A stretch of DNA of 64,000 nucleotides from Roseburia sp. 831b (GTDB lineage Bacteria > Bacillota > Clostridia > Lachnospirales > Lachnospiraceae), in assembly GCF_001940165.2 (NCBI RefSeq), contig NZ_CP135162.1, positions 2,290,001-2,354,000 on the forward strand, in the 5' to 3' direction. Below, piece by piece: positions 53,090 through 63,378 of this stretch. The notes below the pieces were generated by a model. The model made no database searches, had not been told where the DNA came from, and saw only the letters and a program-made list of their open reading frames with translations. The position numbers were made by a program, and so were the translations under genes. How positions within the stretch are numbered: the first letter of the stretch is position 1; each line of letters begins with the position of its first letter.

Positions 53090-53127
53090 TAAAAATGCAG
53101 GCGCAAAGTCACCCTTGCTCCTGCATC
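53090..53127 (-). terminator. Intrinsic terminator of glpK
   Basis: Stem ATGCAGG.GC/GC.CCTGCAT (53095-53126) followed by TTTTT on the minus strand, about 20 bp after the stop. Confidence 0.8.
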
Positions 53128-53147
53128 TTTCTCTTTCAACAAATGGA

Positions 53148-55004
<1,857 letters not shown>

Positions 55005-55111
55005 TCATATCACACAAATGTATGTTAAATTTTTAACTATTGACTTATGTAGGATGGTTTGGATGGTTTCCTTGGGGCTGGGCGTTCCACTTTATTTGGC
55101 GGATTAAGCAT

Positions 55112-55352
55112 GGCTTTAGGTGGTTTTTGTGGATTTTTAGATTTTCTGCTCTATTGACCTGGCGGCTTTAGGTGCTTTTTTAGGATTCTTAGATTTTCTA
55201 CTCCATTGACAGACTATGATTAGAGTAGAAATCGCATAAGTTGTTAAAAAACACCTAAACCTCTATCACCCTATGTCGTGAACTCACAGTTTTCATAATT
55301 TAACCTTTATAGTTAAACATTACCCATGTCGTGGACTCGCAGTTTTCATAAT
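55112..55352. repeat. Two families of short direct repeats upstream of the IS110 element
   Basis: A 47-bp unit at 55112-55158 recurs at 55164-55210 with about six differences. A second unit, CATGTCGTGGACTCGCAG-type, occurs at about 55270-55300 and 55323-55352 with AACCTTTATAGTTAAACATT between, and a diverged copy lies beyond the transposase at 57027-57078. The stretch 54966-55454 contains no plausible gene. Confidence 0.65.
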
Positions 55353-55454
55353 TATAATCCGCCTTTCTGCGAAAGGCACCAATGCGTCATGAAACACTTT
55401 GGCTAACTTCCGCTTTTCTAATTTATATTCCTTCTGATATTATTTACCTATAAG

Positions 55455-55630
55455 ACTGACACACTACAGAACACGTGGAGGTGAGTGGCGGGGCTGTATA
55501 GCGGCGACCTCGTATAATTATTTGTTGTCGGTCATCCGTTAAGGCATCAATGATTGGCGCATAACGTAGCCCGTAAACTTATCTCTTCCAAAGTCGACTC
55601 GATTTTGCCGGATGACCAGTCACTGTCAGT
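55455..55630 (+). ncRNA. Candidate IS110 bridge RNA
   Basis: An outer stem ACTGACA/TGTCAGT (55455-55461 with 55624-55630) encloses two stem-loops. One closes with GAGGT/ACCTC (55478-55482 with 55507-55511). The other closes with a perfect 9-bp GGTCATCCG/CGGATGACC (55530-55538 with 55609-55617) around a 70-nt loop. It ends 33 bp before the transposase start. Two large internal loops upstream of an IS110 transposase is the known layout of bridge RNAs, whose loops pair with target and donor DNA. Confidence 0.65.
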
Positions 55631-55663
55631 TTTATAACGCTAAATCATCAGGAGGTACTTTTA

Positions 55664-56923
55664 TTGTCGTTTAAAATTCTCAAAAATAACTGTTGTGGTC
55701 TTGACGTCCACAAAACCTGGATCTATGCCTGTATCGGCATAACTGATTCCCTGAAACGTACCGAGTATAAAGAAGCCCGCTTTTCTTCCTTTACCAAAGG
55801 TCTGCAGGAGCTGTGTGACTGGCTTTCCAAATACAACTGTACGGATGTCTGCATGGAATCTACCGGTAAGTACTGGATCCCTGTTTTTAATGTTCTGGAG
55901 AAGAATAACATCTGGGTTACTCTTTCCCACCCCAAATATACCAAACCGCAAAAAGGCAACAAGACTGACCGCAAGGATGCTAAATGGATTTGTGACCTAT
56001 ATATGTGTGGAATGGTAAAACCTTCCTTTATTCCACCGGCTGACATCCGTGAATTAAGAGATTTAGTAAGATACCGTTTCAAACTCACTTGTATGATCAC
56101 CGGTGAGAAGAATCGTGCTCATAACTGTCTTACTGTTTCTAACTTAAAACTGGATGATGTCTTTTCTGATATATTTGGTAAATCCTCCCGTTCCATTACG
56201 GAACAGATTTTACAACACCCTGGGGAAACATTTGATGTGTCACCTTTTGTGGATAGCAGATGTAAGACTCCTACCGAAGAAATACAAGCTGCTGTTGATG
56301 GTGCCATATCCAAACAACAAGCTGTAAAGCTCAGACAATGTTTAAATCACATTGATGAATTAGAAATGCACAAAGTAGAAATAGAACGGGAAATCTTTCG
56401 TCTCAGTGATAAGTATGAAAGCATTCTCAATCTTATACGAACCGTACCTGGATTCGATAAGACCCCAATGACTGCTATTCAGGTGCTTTCTGAAATCGGA
56501 GGTGATATGTCTGTCTTCCCCACAGCTAAAAACCTCATATCATGGGCTGGATGTTGTCCCCGTAATGATCAAAGCAATCATAAAATCAAATCCACTAGGA
56601 TTTCCCGTGCTGGTTCTTATTTTAAACCAGTTTTGGTGCAAGTTGCAAATGCTTTAATCAAATCCAAGAAACACCCAGAATTTACAAACCGTTATCGACG
56701 TATAAAAGCACGTCGTGGTCACAAGAAAGCTATCATTGCCATCTGTCGTATGATCCTGACCGCTATCTGGCACATACTCACAGATCTAAAACCATATACG
56801 CCTGAAGGTTTTCTTGAATCGCGACCTGTGAATAAATCCAAAGTATTGACTACTTCACAGGCACTTAATTTAATGAAGCAGCGAGGCTACATTATCAAAG
56901 ATGATGTTGTTCCTGTTACCTGA
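55664..56923 (+). CDS. IS110-family DEDD transposase/recombinase
   Basis: A 419-residue recombinase starting at a TTG, eight bases after GGAGG. The N-terminal RuvC-like domain has D14 (CGLDVHKTW), E65 (CMESTGKYW), D102 and D105 (KTDRKDAKW), the complete DEDD set. After a coiled-coil segment (about 215-255) the C-terminal Tnp20 domain has VPGFDKTPMTAIQVLSEIG and the conserved serine S304 in CCPRNDQSNHKIKSTRISRAGSYF. All catalytic residues are intact, so it may be active. Noncoding RNA upstream rather than downstream suggests the IS110 rather than the IS1111 group. Confidence 0.93.
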   Translation: MSFKILKNNCCGLDVHKTWIYACIGITDSLKRTEYKEARFSSFTKGLQELCDWLSKYNCTDVCMESTGKYWIPVFNVLEKNNIWVTLSHPKYTKPQKGNKTDRKDAKWICDLYMCGMVKPSFIPPADIRELRDLVRYRFKLTCMITGEKNRAHNCLTVSNLKLDDVFSDIFGKSSRSITEQILQHPGETFDVSPFVDSRCKTPTEEIQAAVDGAISKQQAVKLRQCLNHIDELEMHKVEIEREIFRLSDKYESILNLIRTVPGFDKTPMTAIQVLSEIGGDMSVFPTAKNLISWAGCCPRNDQSNHKIKSTRISRAGSYFKPVLVQVANALIKSKKHPEFTNRYRRIKARRGHKKAIIAICRMILTAIWHILTDLKPYTPEGFLESRPVNKSKVLTTSQALNLMKQRGYIIKDDVVPVT

Positions 56924-57218
56924 TTAGGTGTTGTGTATATATTCAATTTTTAAAACCGACTGCTTAGGCGGTTTATTTGCTATGCTCTTTATTTTTAGGC
57001 TGTCCTCTACTTGTTTGTTTCAAACTTTAACCTTTATACGTAATTATTACCTATATAATAGACTCGCAGTTTTTCAAACCAATACCACCTTACAAGGTCA
57101 TACCTGAAAAAAGACATGCTATTTTGCCACATTCACAACACCCGCATACACCACTACGTCTGTGATGATAGACAGCACCAAACTATGAGAACTATGCTTT
57201 TCAAGTTTCTCATCGTTG

Positions 57219-57298
57219 TCACTGTACTCGTCAAATTTCCTGTAAGTACTCATGCTTCTCACTGTACTCGTCAAATTTCTTGTAAGTACCCATGTTTC
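57219..57298. repeat. Two tandem 40-bp repeats with a partial third
   Basis: The unit beginning TCACTGTACTCGTCAAATTT repeats at 57219-57258 and 57259-57298 with three or four differences, and the first six bases recur at 57299. The 56924-57370 stretch has no supported gene. Two copies without spacers exclude a CRISPR array. Confidence 0.7.
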
Positions 57299-57365
57299 TC
57301 ACTGCCCGCGCAAAGAAATACTTTTGAATCATTTCATTTTCTATTTACACCACTACTCTATCCAA

Positions 57366-57437
57366 ACAAAAAGGAACCGCGTTCCTGCGATATCTCTCTA
57401 TTCGACCAGTAGAGAACATATCGCAGGAACGCGGTTC
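57366..57437 (-). terminator. Very strong intrinsic terminator after mtnN
   Basis: A perfect 20-bp stem (57374-57393 with 57418-57437, arms beginning GAACCGCGTTCC) with an inner TCTCTA/TAGAGA step, followed on the minus strand by CTTTTTGTTT. It lies about 100 bp after the mtnN stop. Confidence 0.8.
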
Positions 57438-57533
57438 AATTGACTTTATGCTTTATAGCTCGTTTCTACAAGAACTTCCGATGGTAATTCTTCTTACTTT
57501 TCCATCAAAAGTTCCATTGTTGCCTTTTTCCTA

Positions 57534-58232
57534 TTACAATTCAGCAATGAACTCTTCCACTAATTTTGCGCAGTGTTCTGCAGCTTTTTTCTCAAAGGTT
57601 GGGTAGTCCATCTCTGCTGAGTTATCTGCTTTATCAGAGATTGCACGTAAAATGACAAAAGGCACTTCATTTAAGTATGCAGCCTGGCCGATTGCAGCTC
57701 CTTCCATCTCGGTACAGAGTGCATGGAAATTGGATACAATGTTGTCTTTTACTTCTTTATCACAGATGAACTGGTCTCCGCTGACAATACGTCCCTGGAA
57801 TACTTTGATTTCTGTGTTCACTTTTTCACAGACACTCTTTGCAAGTTCCGCCATCTTCTCATCAGCAGGGAAACTTAATGTTCCAAGCTGTGGCACCTCA
57901 CCAAGCGGATAGCCAAAGACACGCACATCCATATCATGCTGTAACACATCTGTGGAAACGACAATATCTCCGATGTCAATTCTTGCATCCAGGGAACCTG
58001 CGATACCGGTATTGATAATGTGTGTTACCCCAAATACATCGGAAAGAATCTGTGCGCAGACTGCTGCATTGACTTTTCCAATACCACTTCTTACGATGAC
58101 AACCGAAACGCCATTTAAGGTTCCTTCAAAAAATTCCATTCTTGCTTTCTTCGTTGTCTTTGTCACCTGCATTTTAGATTTTAATGTTTCAACTTCGAGC
58201 TCCATCGCTCCGATAATTCCAATTTTTTTCAT
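57534..58232 (-). CDS. mtnN: 5'-methylthioadenosine/S-adenosylhomocysteine nucleosidase
   Basis: A 232-residue nucleosidase that cleaves adenine from MTA and SAH, recycling methionine and sparing SAM enzymes. It opens MKKIGIIGAMELEVETL. It has GIGKVNAAVCAQIL, NTGIAGSLD, the substrate loop CTEMEGAAIGQAAYLNEVPFVILRAISD with the catalytic aspartate in ISDKAD, and a normal length. It is probably a single-gene transcript. Confidence 0.96.
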   Translation of the reverse strand: MKKIGIIGAMELEVETLKSKMQVTKTTKKARMEFFEGTLNGVSVVIVRSGIGKVNAAVCAQILSDVFGVTHIINTGIAGSLDARIDIGDIVVSTDVLQHDMDVRVFGYPLGEVPQLGTLSFPADEKMAELAKSVCEKVNTEIKVFQGRIVSGDQFICDKEVKDNIVSNFHALCTEMEGAAIGQAAYLNEVPFVILRAISDKADNSAEMDYPTFEKKAAEHCAKLVEEFIAEL

Positions 58233-58367
58233 TTGTTATCTCCATTTTATTTGATTCGGGTACCAAATCCTTATTTTCAAAAATTTCCGGCGCCTCTTTC
58301 TGTCAAAAACTGCATATTTCTCTTTCTGCATAAGCTCAACATAAAGTACCCCGGAAATTTTATTTTA

Positions 58368-59570
58368 CTACATTTGTAGCAGATATTCAATTAATTTGTG
58401 ACCTTTTTCAATGAAGTTGTCGGTCTGTGCTGCCTCTTTTTCATTATAATGCCAGGTTTCGGTTCTTGGCTTTGTGCTGTCATAGAGCAGGTATGGCACG
58501 CTTTCTGAAGAGTGCGTACGAATGCAAATTGGCGTTGGATGATCTGGTAAAATTACCATTCTAAAGTCCTCACCTGCTGCCTCAAGACCTTCTACAATCG
58601 GCTTGATGATACGGGAATCTAAGCGTTCAATCGCCGTTACTTTCTTTTCTACACTGCCCTGGTGCCCCATCTCATCCGGTCCTTCTAAGTGAACATAAAC
58701 AAAATCATAGTTATCCTTGGTTAAAACATCCACTGCTGCCTGGGCTTTTCCTTCATAATTAGTATCAAGTCCGCCATTTGCCCCGTCTACCGTAATGACT
58801 TTCATAGAAGAACCAACTGCAATTCCTTTCAAAAGGTCAACCGCAGAAATCATCGCACCTTTTAAATGCGTCTTCTCTTCAAACGGAGAAAGGAATGGCT
58901 TGGTTCCAGCTCCCCAGAACCAGCAGGAATTTGCCGGATGAAGCCCTTTTTTCTTACGCTCAATGTTGATTGAATGATTCACTAAAATGTCATAACTCTT
59001 TTTCATCATATCATAAAGATCTTTTTGTTTTGGCAGTTTATCACCAATCTTCTGACCTAAAATATCATGTGGCTGCACTAAATCTACAACCTCACCATGA
59101 TCCCAGATTAAGCAGTGACGGTAGCTTGTGCCCAAATAAAAACGATAAATGTCTGTCTCTAACTCTTTCCGGACTGCCTCAAGCAGCACGGCACAATCTT
59201 CTGTGCTGATTTCACTGGCACTGTGGTCAATCATGGTACGTTCCTCGTAAGTATCCTCTTCCTCGGAAAGTGTTACGATATTACAGCGAAGTGCTACGTC
59301 GGTATCCTTCATTGGTACGCCGATGCTAAGTGCCTCCAATGGAGAACGGCCGGAGTAATATTTTCTTGGATCATATCCCAAAACGGACAGGTTTGCTGTA
59401 TCACTGCCCGGCTTCATTCCATCTGGAATTGTGTGCACCATTCCGATTTCACCTTTTGCTGCCAGTTCATCCATGGTTGGTGTTTTTGCATACTCTAACG
59501 GTGTCTTGTTTCCTAAACTTTCGATTGGACGGTCAGCCATACCATCCCCTAAGATGACTAAATATTTCAT
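58368..59570 (-). CDS. Archaeal-type phosphoglycerate-mutase-like enzyme, candidate homoserine kinase
   Basis: A 400-residue member of the cofactor-independent phosphoglycerate mutase (ApgM) family in the alkaline-phosphatase superfamily. It opens YLVILGDGMADRPIESLGNKTPLE. It has PGSDTANLSVLGYDP with the conserved serine, DFVYVHLEGPDEMGHQG and VILPDHPTPICIRTHS, with the metal ligands of the family. It follows homoserine dehydrogenase and an ACT regulator. ApgM-like proteins act as homoserine kinase in some bacteria lacking ThrB, and this context fits that better than glycolysis. The kinase role is an inference. Confidence 0.85.
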   Translation of the reverse strand: MKYLVILGDGMADRPIESLGNKTPLEYAKTPTMDELAAKGEIGMVHTIPDGMKPGSDTANLSVLGYDPRKYYSGRSPLEALSIGVPMKDTDVALRCNIVTLSEEEDTYEERTMIDHSASEISTEDCAVLLEAVRKELETDIYRFYLGTSYRHCLIWDHGEVVDLVQPHDILGQKIGDKLPKQKDLYDMMKKSYDILVNHSINIERKKKGLHPANSCWFWGAGTKPFLSPFEEKTHLKGAMISAVDLLKGIAVGSSMKVITVDGANGGLDTNYEGKAQAAVDVLTKDNYDFVYVHLEGPDEMGHQGSVEKKVTAIERLDSRIIKPIVEGLEAAGEDFRMVILPDHPTPICIRTHSSESVPYLLYDSTKPRTETWHYNEKEAAQTDNFIEKGHKLIEYLLQM

Positions 59571-59740
59571 ATGCTCCTCTTTTCTATTTCACAGTCTGTT
59601 TTAGATTGTGAAATTCATAACAATCTCTACTTTACTCTCACAAAATCTGCCAGATATATCCTACTTACATAACTATTAGAAAATCTGCCAAATATTTCCT
59701 ATTACATAAGCAAATAGGCAGGAATTACCCTGCCCATTTT

Positions 59741-60946
59741 TTAATCTGTCACACGAATCACGTTAAGAACTTCTGCCAGCTGTTCTTTCTTTGCCTCAAA
59801 ATCAGCCTCTTTCATAACACCTGTTACGAATCCGACCTCATTCTCGACACCTTCTGCCTCCACAAAAGTTACGTTTCCAAACAAGGCTTCCACCTCGTCC
59901 TTTGAAGCATTTGCGCGGACAAAAAATTTATTTTCTGATTTTTTGTAGTCTACGAGTTCCATCTTCTTAGAACTCCATTCCACTGCAACATTCACATTGC
60001 GGTGTTTCGCCATATCAACAATGTCTGCAACAACCGCACTTGCAGTAGGCAGTTTTCCGGCACCACTACCATAAAACATTGCATCACCTAATACATTTCC
60101 ATGCACAAAAATAGCATTAAATACATCGTTGACATTATAGAGCGGATGCGCCGGTGGAAGTAAAAATGGCGCAACCATTGCAACATAGCCGTCCTCTACT
60201 TTTTTACTTGTTGCAAGAAGCTTAATCTTACGGTTCATTGCCTTTGCATAGCGGATATCTGTTGCAGTAATCTTTGTGATACCTTCTGTGTGAATATCTT
60301 CGTAATCCACCTGCTGTCCGCATACTAAGGATGTTAAAATCGCAATTTTACGGCAGGAATCATATCCTTCGATGTCTGCTGTCGGATCTTTTTCCGCATA
60401 TCCCATATCCTGGGCATCCTTTAAAACATCATCGAATTCTGCACCCTGCTCTGCCATTTTGGTCATCATGTAGTTTGTAGTTCCATTGACAATACCTGTG
60501 ATTTCTTCAATCTCGTCTGCTGTTAAACAGGAGTTCAATGGACGGATAATCGGAATACCGCCACCAACACTTGCTTCAAACATGAAGTTCACGTTCTTTT
60601 CTTTTGCAAGGGCAATCAGTTCAGCACCCTTTGCAGCAACCAACGCTTTGTTTGATGTCGTAACGTGTTTTCCGGCCTCTAACATTGCTTTTACAAAAGT
60701 ATACGCAGGTTCTACGCCACCCATTGTCTCAACTACAATCTCAACTTCCGGATCTTCTAAAATAGTCTTGTAGTCGTGAACAATTTTTTTCTCCATCGGG
60801 TCGCCTGGGAAGTCTCTTAAGTCAAGTACATATTTTACCTCAACTTCATCCTTGGCGCGTTTTGCAATGTTGCTTTTATTGATGTTCAAAACTTCTACGA
60901 CACCTGAACCGATGGTTCCGTATCCCATTACTGCTACTTTAATCAT
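59741..60946 (-). CDS. hom: Homoserine dehydrogenase
   Basis: A 401-residue NAD(P)-dependent enzyme making homoserine for threonine and methionine. It opens MIKVAVMGYGTIGSGVVEVL. It has FEASVGGGIPIIRPL, GIVNGTTNYMMTKM, DPTADIEGYDSCRKIAIL and a C-terminal ACT-like regulatory segment (KSENKFFVRANASKDEVEALFG). The ATG at 60946 follows GGAGG. It is co-oriented with the ACT protein upstream and the ApgM-like gene downstream (170 bp gap). Confidence 0.96.
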   Translation of the reverse strand: MIKVAVMGYGTIGSGVVEVLNINKSNIAKRAKDEVEVKYVLDLRDFPGDPMEKKIVHDYKTILEDPEVEIVVETMGGVEPAYTFVKAMLEAGKHVTTSNKALVAAKGAELIALAKEKNVNFMFEASVGGGIPIIRPLNSCLTADEIEEITGIVNGTTNYMMTKMAEQGAEFDDVLKDAQDMGYAEKDPTADIEGYDSCRKIAILTSLVCGQQVDYEDIHTEGITKITATDIRYAKAMNRKIKLLATSKKVEDGYVAMVAPFLLPPAHPLYNVNDVFNAIFVHGNVLGDAMFYGSGAGKLPTASAVVADIVDMAKHRNVNVAVEWSSKKMELVDYKKSENKFFVRANASKDEVEALFGNVTFVEAEGVENEVGFVTGVMKEADFEAKKEQLAEVLNVIRVTD

Positions 60947-60972
60947 GATGTCCTCCACTTTTTTAATCTGTT

Positions 60973-61416
60973 CTACTCTCTGGCTAAAATCTTAACGTAA
61001 TGAACGCCTGGCAAAAGTTCTACTCGATGTACCATTTCCTCGATGTCTCCTGTCTGTGGCAATACATCCATACTGAAAGTCAAAGATGCAATTCCGTTAA
61101 TCGGAATACTCTGGTGAATTGTTAAAATATTCACATGAAATTCTGCAATAACATTCAATACAGTTGACAAAAGACCTGGCTCATCATCCAGCTGAATGAC
61201 CAGCGTAATCGTCTTTCCTTTTGTTGTCTCGTGAAATGGGAAAATATCGTCTTTGTACTTATAAAAAGAACTTCTGCTGATTCCAACCATTTCCGTAGCG
61301 TCCTGAACCGATGCTGCCCTTCCAGAATCCACCAGTCTCTTTGCTTCGACAACCTTTAATAAAACCTCAGGTACTGCTTTTTCCTTTAATACAAAATATG
61401 CTGTTTTCTCTGCCAT
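60973..61416 (-). CDS. HTH-ACT domain regulator of the threonine operon (PheB/UPF0735 type)
   Basis: A 147-residue protein of the UPF0735 ACT family. Residues about 1-65 hold a helix-turn-helix-like segment (ASVQDATEMVGISRSSFYKYKDDIFPF). Residues about 70-147 form an ACT domain (ITLVIQLDDEPGLLSTVLNVIAEFHVNILTIHQSIPINGIASLTFSMDV). ACT domains bind amino acids, so it probably senses threonine or a related amino acid and controls hom, 26 bp downstream. This role is inferred. Confidence 0.88.
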   Translation of the reverse strand: MAEKTAYFVLKEKAVPEVLLKVVEAKRLVDSGRAASVQDATEMVGISRSSFYKYKDDIFPFHETTKGKTITLVIQLDDEPGLLSTVLNVIAEFHVNILTIHQSIPINGIASLTFSMDVLPQTGDIEEMVHRVELLPGVHYVKILARE

Positions 61417-61535
61417 ATTCCAAACATGCCTTTCTCTTAAATTTTAAAACATCCCTCTTCTAAGGAGCCTAAGCCTTTACAACCCATTGTGTTCTTTCCA
61501 CGCTTACATTTGTCCTCATGAGGAAGATAATAACA

Positions 61536-61562
61536 CAAAGAGGCTGCAACCGCAACCTCTTT
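61536..61562 (-). terminator. Intrinsic terminator after prfB
   Basis: Stem AAAGAGG.TGC/GCA.CCTCTTT with an AACC-type loop, about 70 bp after the prfB stop. T-rich sequence follows on both strands. Confidence 0.7.
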
Positions 61563-61632
61563 TTCCTTTATCTGGTATTCCCTTTTGATATGGGTACTAT
61601 TCCGCAAAAGGTTTTTCATGTCAAAAGTTCTT

Positions 61633-62770
61633 CTACGAATCCATACCAGTATTTGCTTTCGGGCATCCTAAGGACAGCCACTTCAAGTAACCATTTATGA
61701 ACATATTGATGTTTCCATCCATGACACTGTCAACATTTCCGGTCTCAACCCCTGTTCTGTGGTCTTTGACCATGGTGTATGGCTGCATGACATAGGAACG
61801 AATCTGATTGCCCCAGCCATTGTCTGTCACTTCTCCACGGATTCCCGCTGCTTTTTCTGCGTTCTCCTGCTGCTTTAACAGATAAAGCTTTGCCTTTAAC
61901 ATCTGCATCGCCTTGTCCTTGTTCATATGCTGGGAACGCTCATTCTGGCACTGCACCACGATTCCGGTCGGAAGATGCGTGATACGGATTGCAGAAGAAG
62001 TCTTGTTGATGTGCTGTCCACCGGCTCCGCTGGAACGATAGGTGTCGATTCGAATCTCATCATCGTTAATCTCAACATCCAAATCCTCTTCAATGTCCGG
62101 CATAACATCACAGGACGCAAAGGAAGTCTGTCTTTTTCCTGCCGCATTGAATGGCGAAATACGAACTAGACGATGCACCCCTTTTTCTGATTTCAGATAG
62201 CCGTAGGCATTCTCCCCGTTTACCTGGAAAGTAATCGACTTGATTCCCGCCTCGTCTCCGTCTAGGGAATCTAACACTACTACTTCAAATCCCTTATCCG
62301 CAGCCCATCTTGTATACATACGATAAAGCATCGAACACCAGTCACAGGACTCGGTTCCACCTGCTCCCGCATGTAAAGAAACAATGGCATTGTCCCTGTC
62401 ATATTCCCCGGAAAGCAATGTCTTGATACGAATTGCCTCGTAAGTTTCTGTAAACTCATGCAAAAGTTCCTCAATCTCTGGAATCAAAGAGGCATCATTT
62501 TCCTCATATCCCATCTCGATTAAGGTTTCCATATCTTCAAACTGTGTCTTTAGCTGTGCGTATGTGGCAACATCGTCCTTCATACTTTTCAGCTCTTTCA
62601 TCTTGTTCTGTGAAACCACCGGATCATCCCAAAAGGACGGTGCTTCCATTTCCCGCTCTAATTCCTGGATTTTTTGCTCTTTATTCGCCAGGTCAAAGTG
62701 AATCCCTCACTTCCTGTAGCGGTTCCCTGTATGTATTCAGGGTTGTCTTAAACTGATCTAACTCGACCAC
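61633..62770 (-). CDS. prfB: Peptide chain release factor 2 with programmed +1 frameshift
   Basis: RF2 ends translation at UGA and UAA. A GTG start at 62770 (GAGGTG upstream) gives 25 codons ending in CTT, then the in-frame TGA stop at 62695-62693 followed by C. Shifting +1 at CTTTGAC continues with GAC and gives a total of about 378 residues. An AGGG-type internal ribosome-like sequence precedes the site. Downstream are the SPF anticodon-like tripeptide (RISPFNA) and the catalytic GGQ (SGAGGQHINKTSSAI). The frameshift is the classic RF2 autoregulation. Confidence 0.96.
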
Positions 62771-62879
62771 AGTATCACCTCTTTCTTATTTTAAAATCTA
62801 TCTTACAATATCGTTCGGTGGCACACGCGGTTCTTTCTCCCCGTGTTGGCACCTTATTGGGATTTTCCCCAACGTCTAT

Positions 62880-63368
62880 CTATTTTAAGGGATTTTTCCA
62901 TTTTTCGCAAGTCAGATAACAAAGCAGCAAGCCAAGCATTGCACCCAGTGCGTCAATCAGCACGTCTCTTACCTGTGCGCTGCGTCCCGGTATAAAATAC
63001 TGGTGGAACTCATCGGTTGCGGCATAGACCACCGTAAAAAGAAAAGCAAGCACATCATTCTTCCTTGTGCCTCTGCTCCTTTTCCCTGCGCGAAGATGCA
63101 TAAACAGCAACAGTGCCAAAAGCGCATACTCGCTCATGTGGGCAATCTTTCGAACCGGAAATTCTATCATCTGCGCAATCTTTTGCTGCATCTGGCTGGA
63201 CCAGTCAAGTGAAAATGCCTGGTTTACTTTTGCAACCAAACCATCGCATACACCACTGCTTAGTTCACCAGACGTCACGCCCGGCTGATTGGAAAAATGA
63301 AAAATCACAACCATCCAAAGAATTATCAGAATTCCGGTAACGATGGATTCTTTTGTTATTTTTTTCAC
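62880..63368 (-). CDS. VanZ-like membrane protein
   Basis: A 162-residue VanZ-family protein with about four helices. The family marks are WMVVIFHFSNQPG near residue 18, PVRKIAHMSEYALLALLL, and DEFHQYFIPGRSAQVRDVLIDALGAMLG near the end. VanZ raises teicoplanin tolerance in some enterococci, but most homologues have no known function. It starts 10 bp after the S41 peptidase gene, so the two are probably co-transcribed. Confidence 0.85.
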   Translation of the reverse strand: MKKITKESIVTGILIILWMVVIFHFSNQPGVTSGELSSGVCDGLVAKVNQAFSLDWSSQMQQKIAQMIEFPVRKIAHMSEYALLALLLFMHLRAGKRSRGTRKNDVLAFLFTVVYAATDEFHQYFIPGRSAQVRDVLIDALGAMLGLLLCYLTCEKWKNPLK

Positions 63369-63378
63369 AAATTGCTCC

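Larger units (their letters stand above)
55440..57000 (+). mobile_element. IS110-family insertion sequence (approximate limits)
   Basis: It contains one DEDD transposase gene with a structured noncoding region of about 200 nt upstream and a short 3' noncoding part with a small AACCG/CGGTT hairpin near 56959-56982. IS110 elements lack terminal inverted repeats and make no clear target duplication, so the exact ends cannot be read here; the limits given are estimates. It separates glpK from mtnN. Confidence 0.75.

Noticed and set aside
55661..55951. 96-codon minus-strand ORF in the IS110 transposase
   Set aside because: Shadow of the transposase, which has clear DEDD motifs on the plus strand.
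57219..57305. Short direct repeats as a CRISPR array
   Set aside because: The two 40-bp units are contiguous without spacers and no cas genes are near.
62810..62880. Plus-strand GGTGGCACACGCGG, like a T-box antiterminator motif
   Set aside because: The consensus is interrupted by an extra base, there is no specifier stem or plus-strand gene downstream, and no T-run follows.
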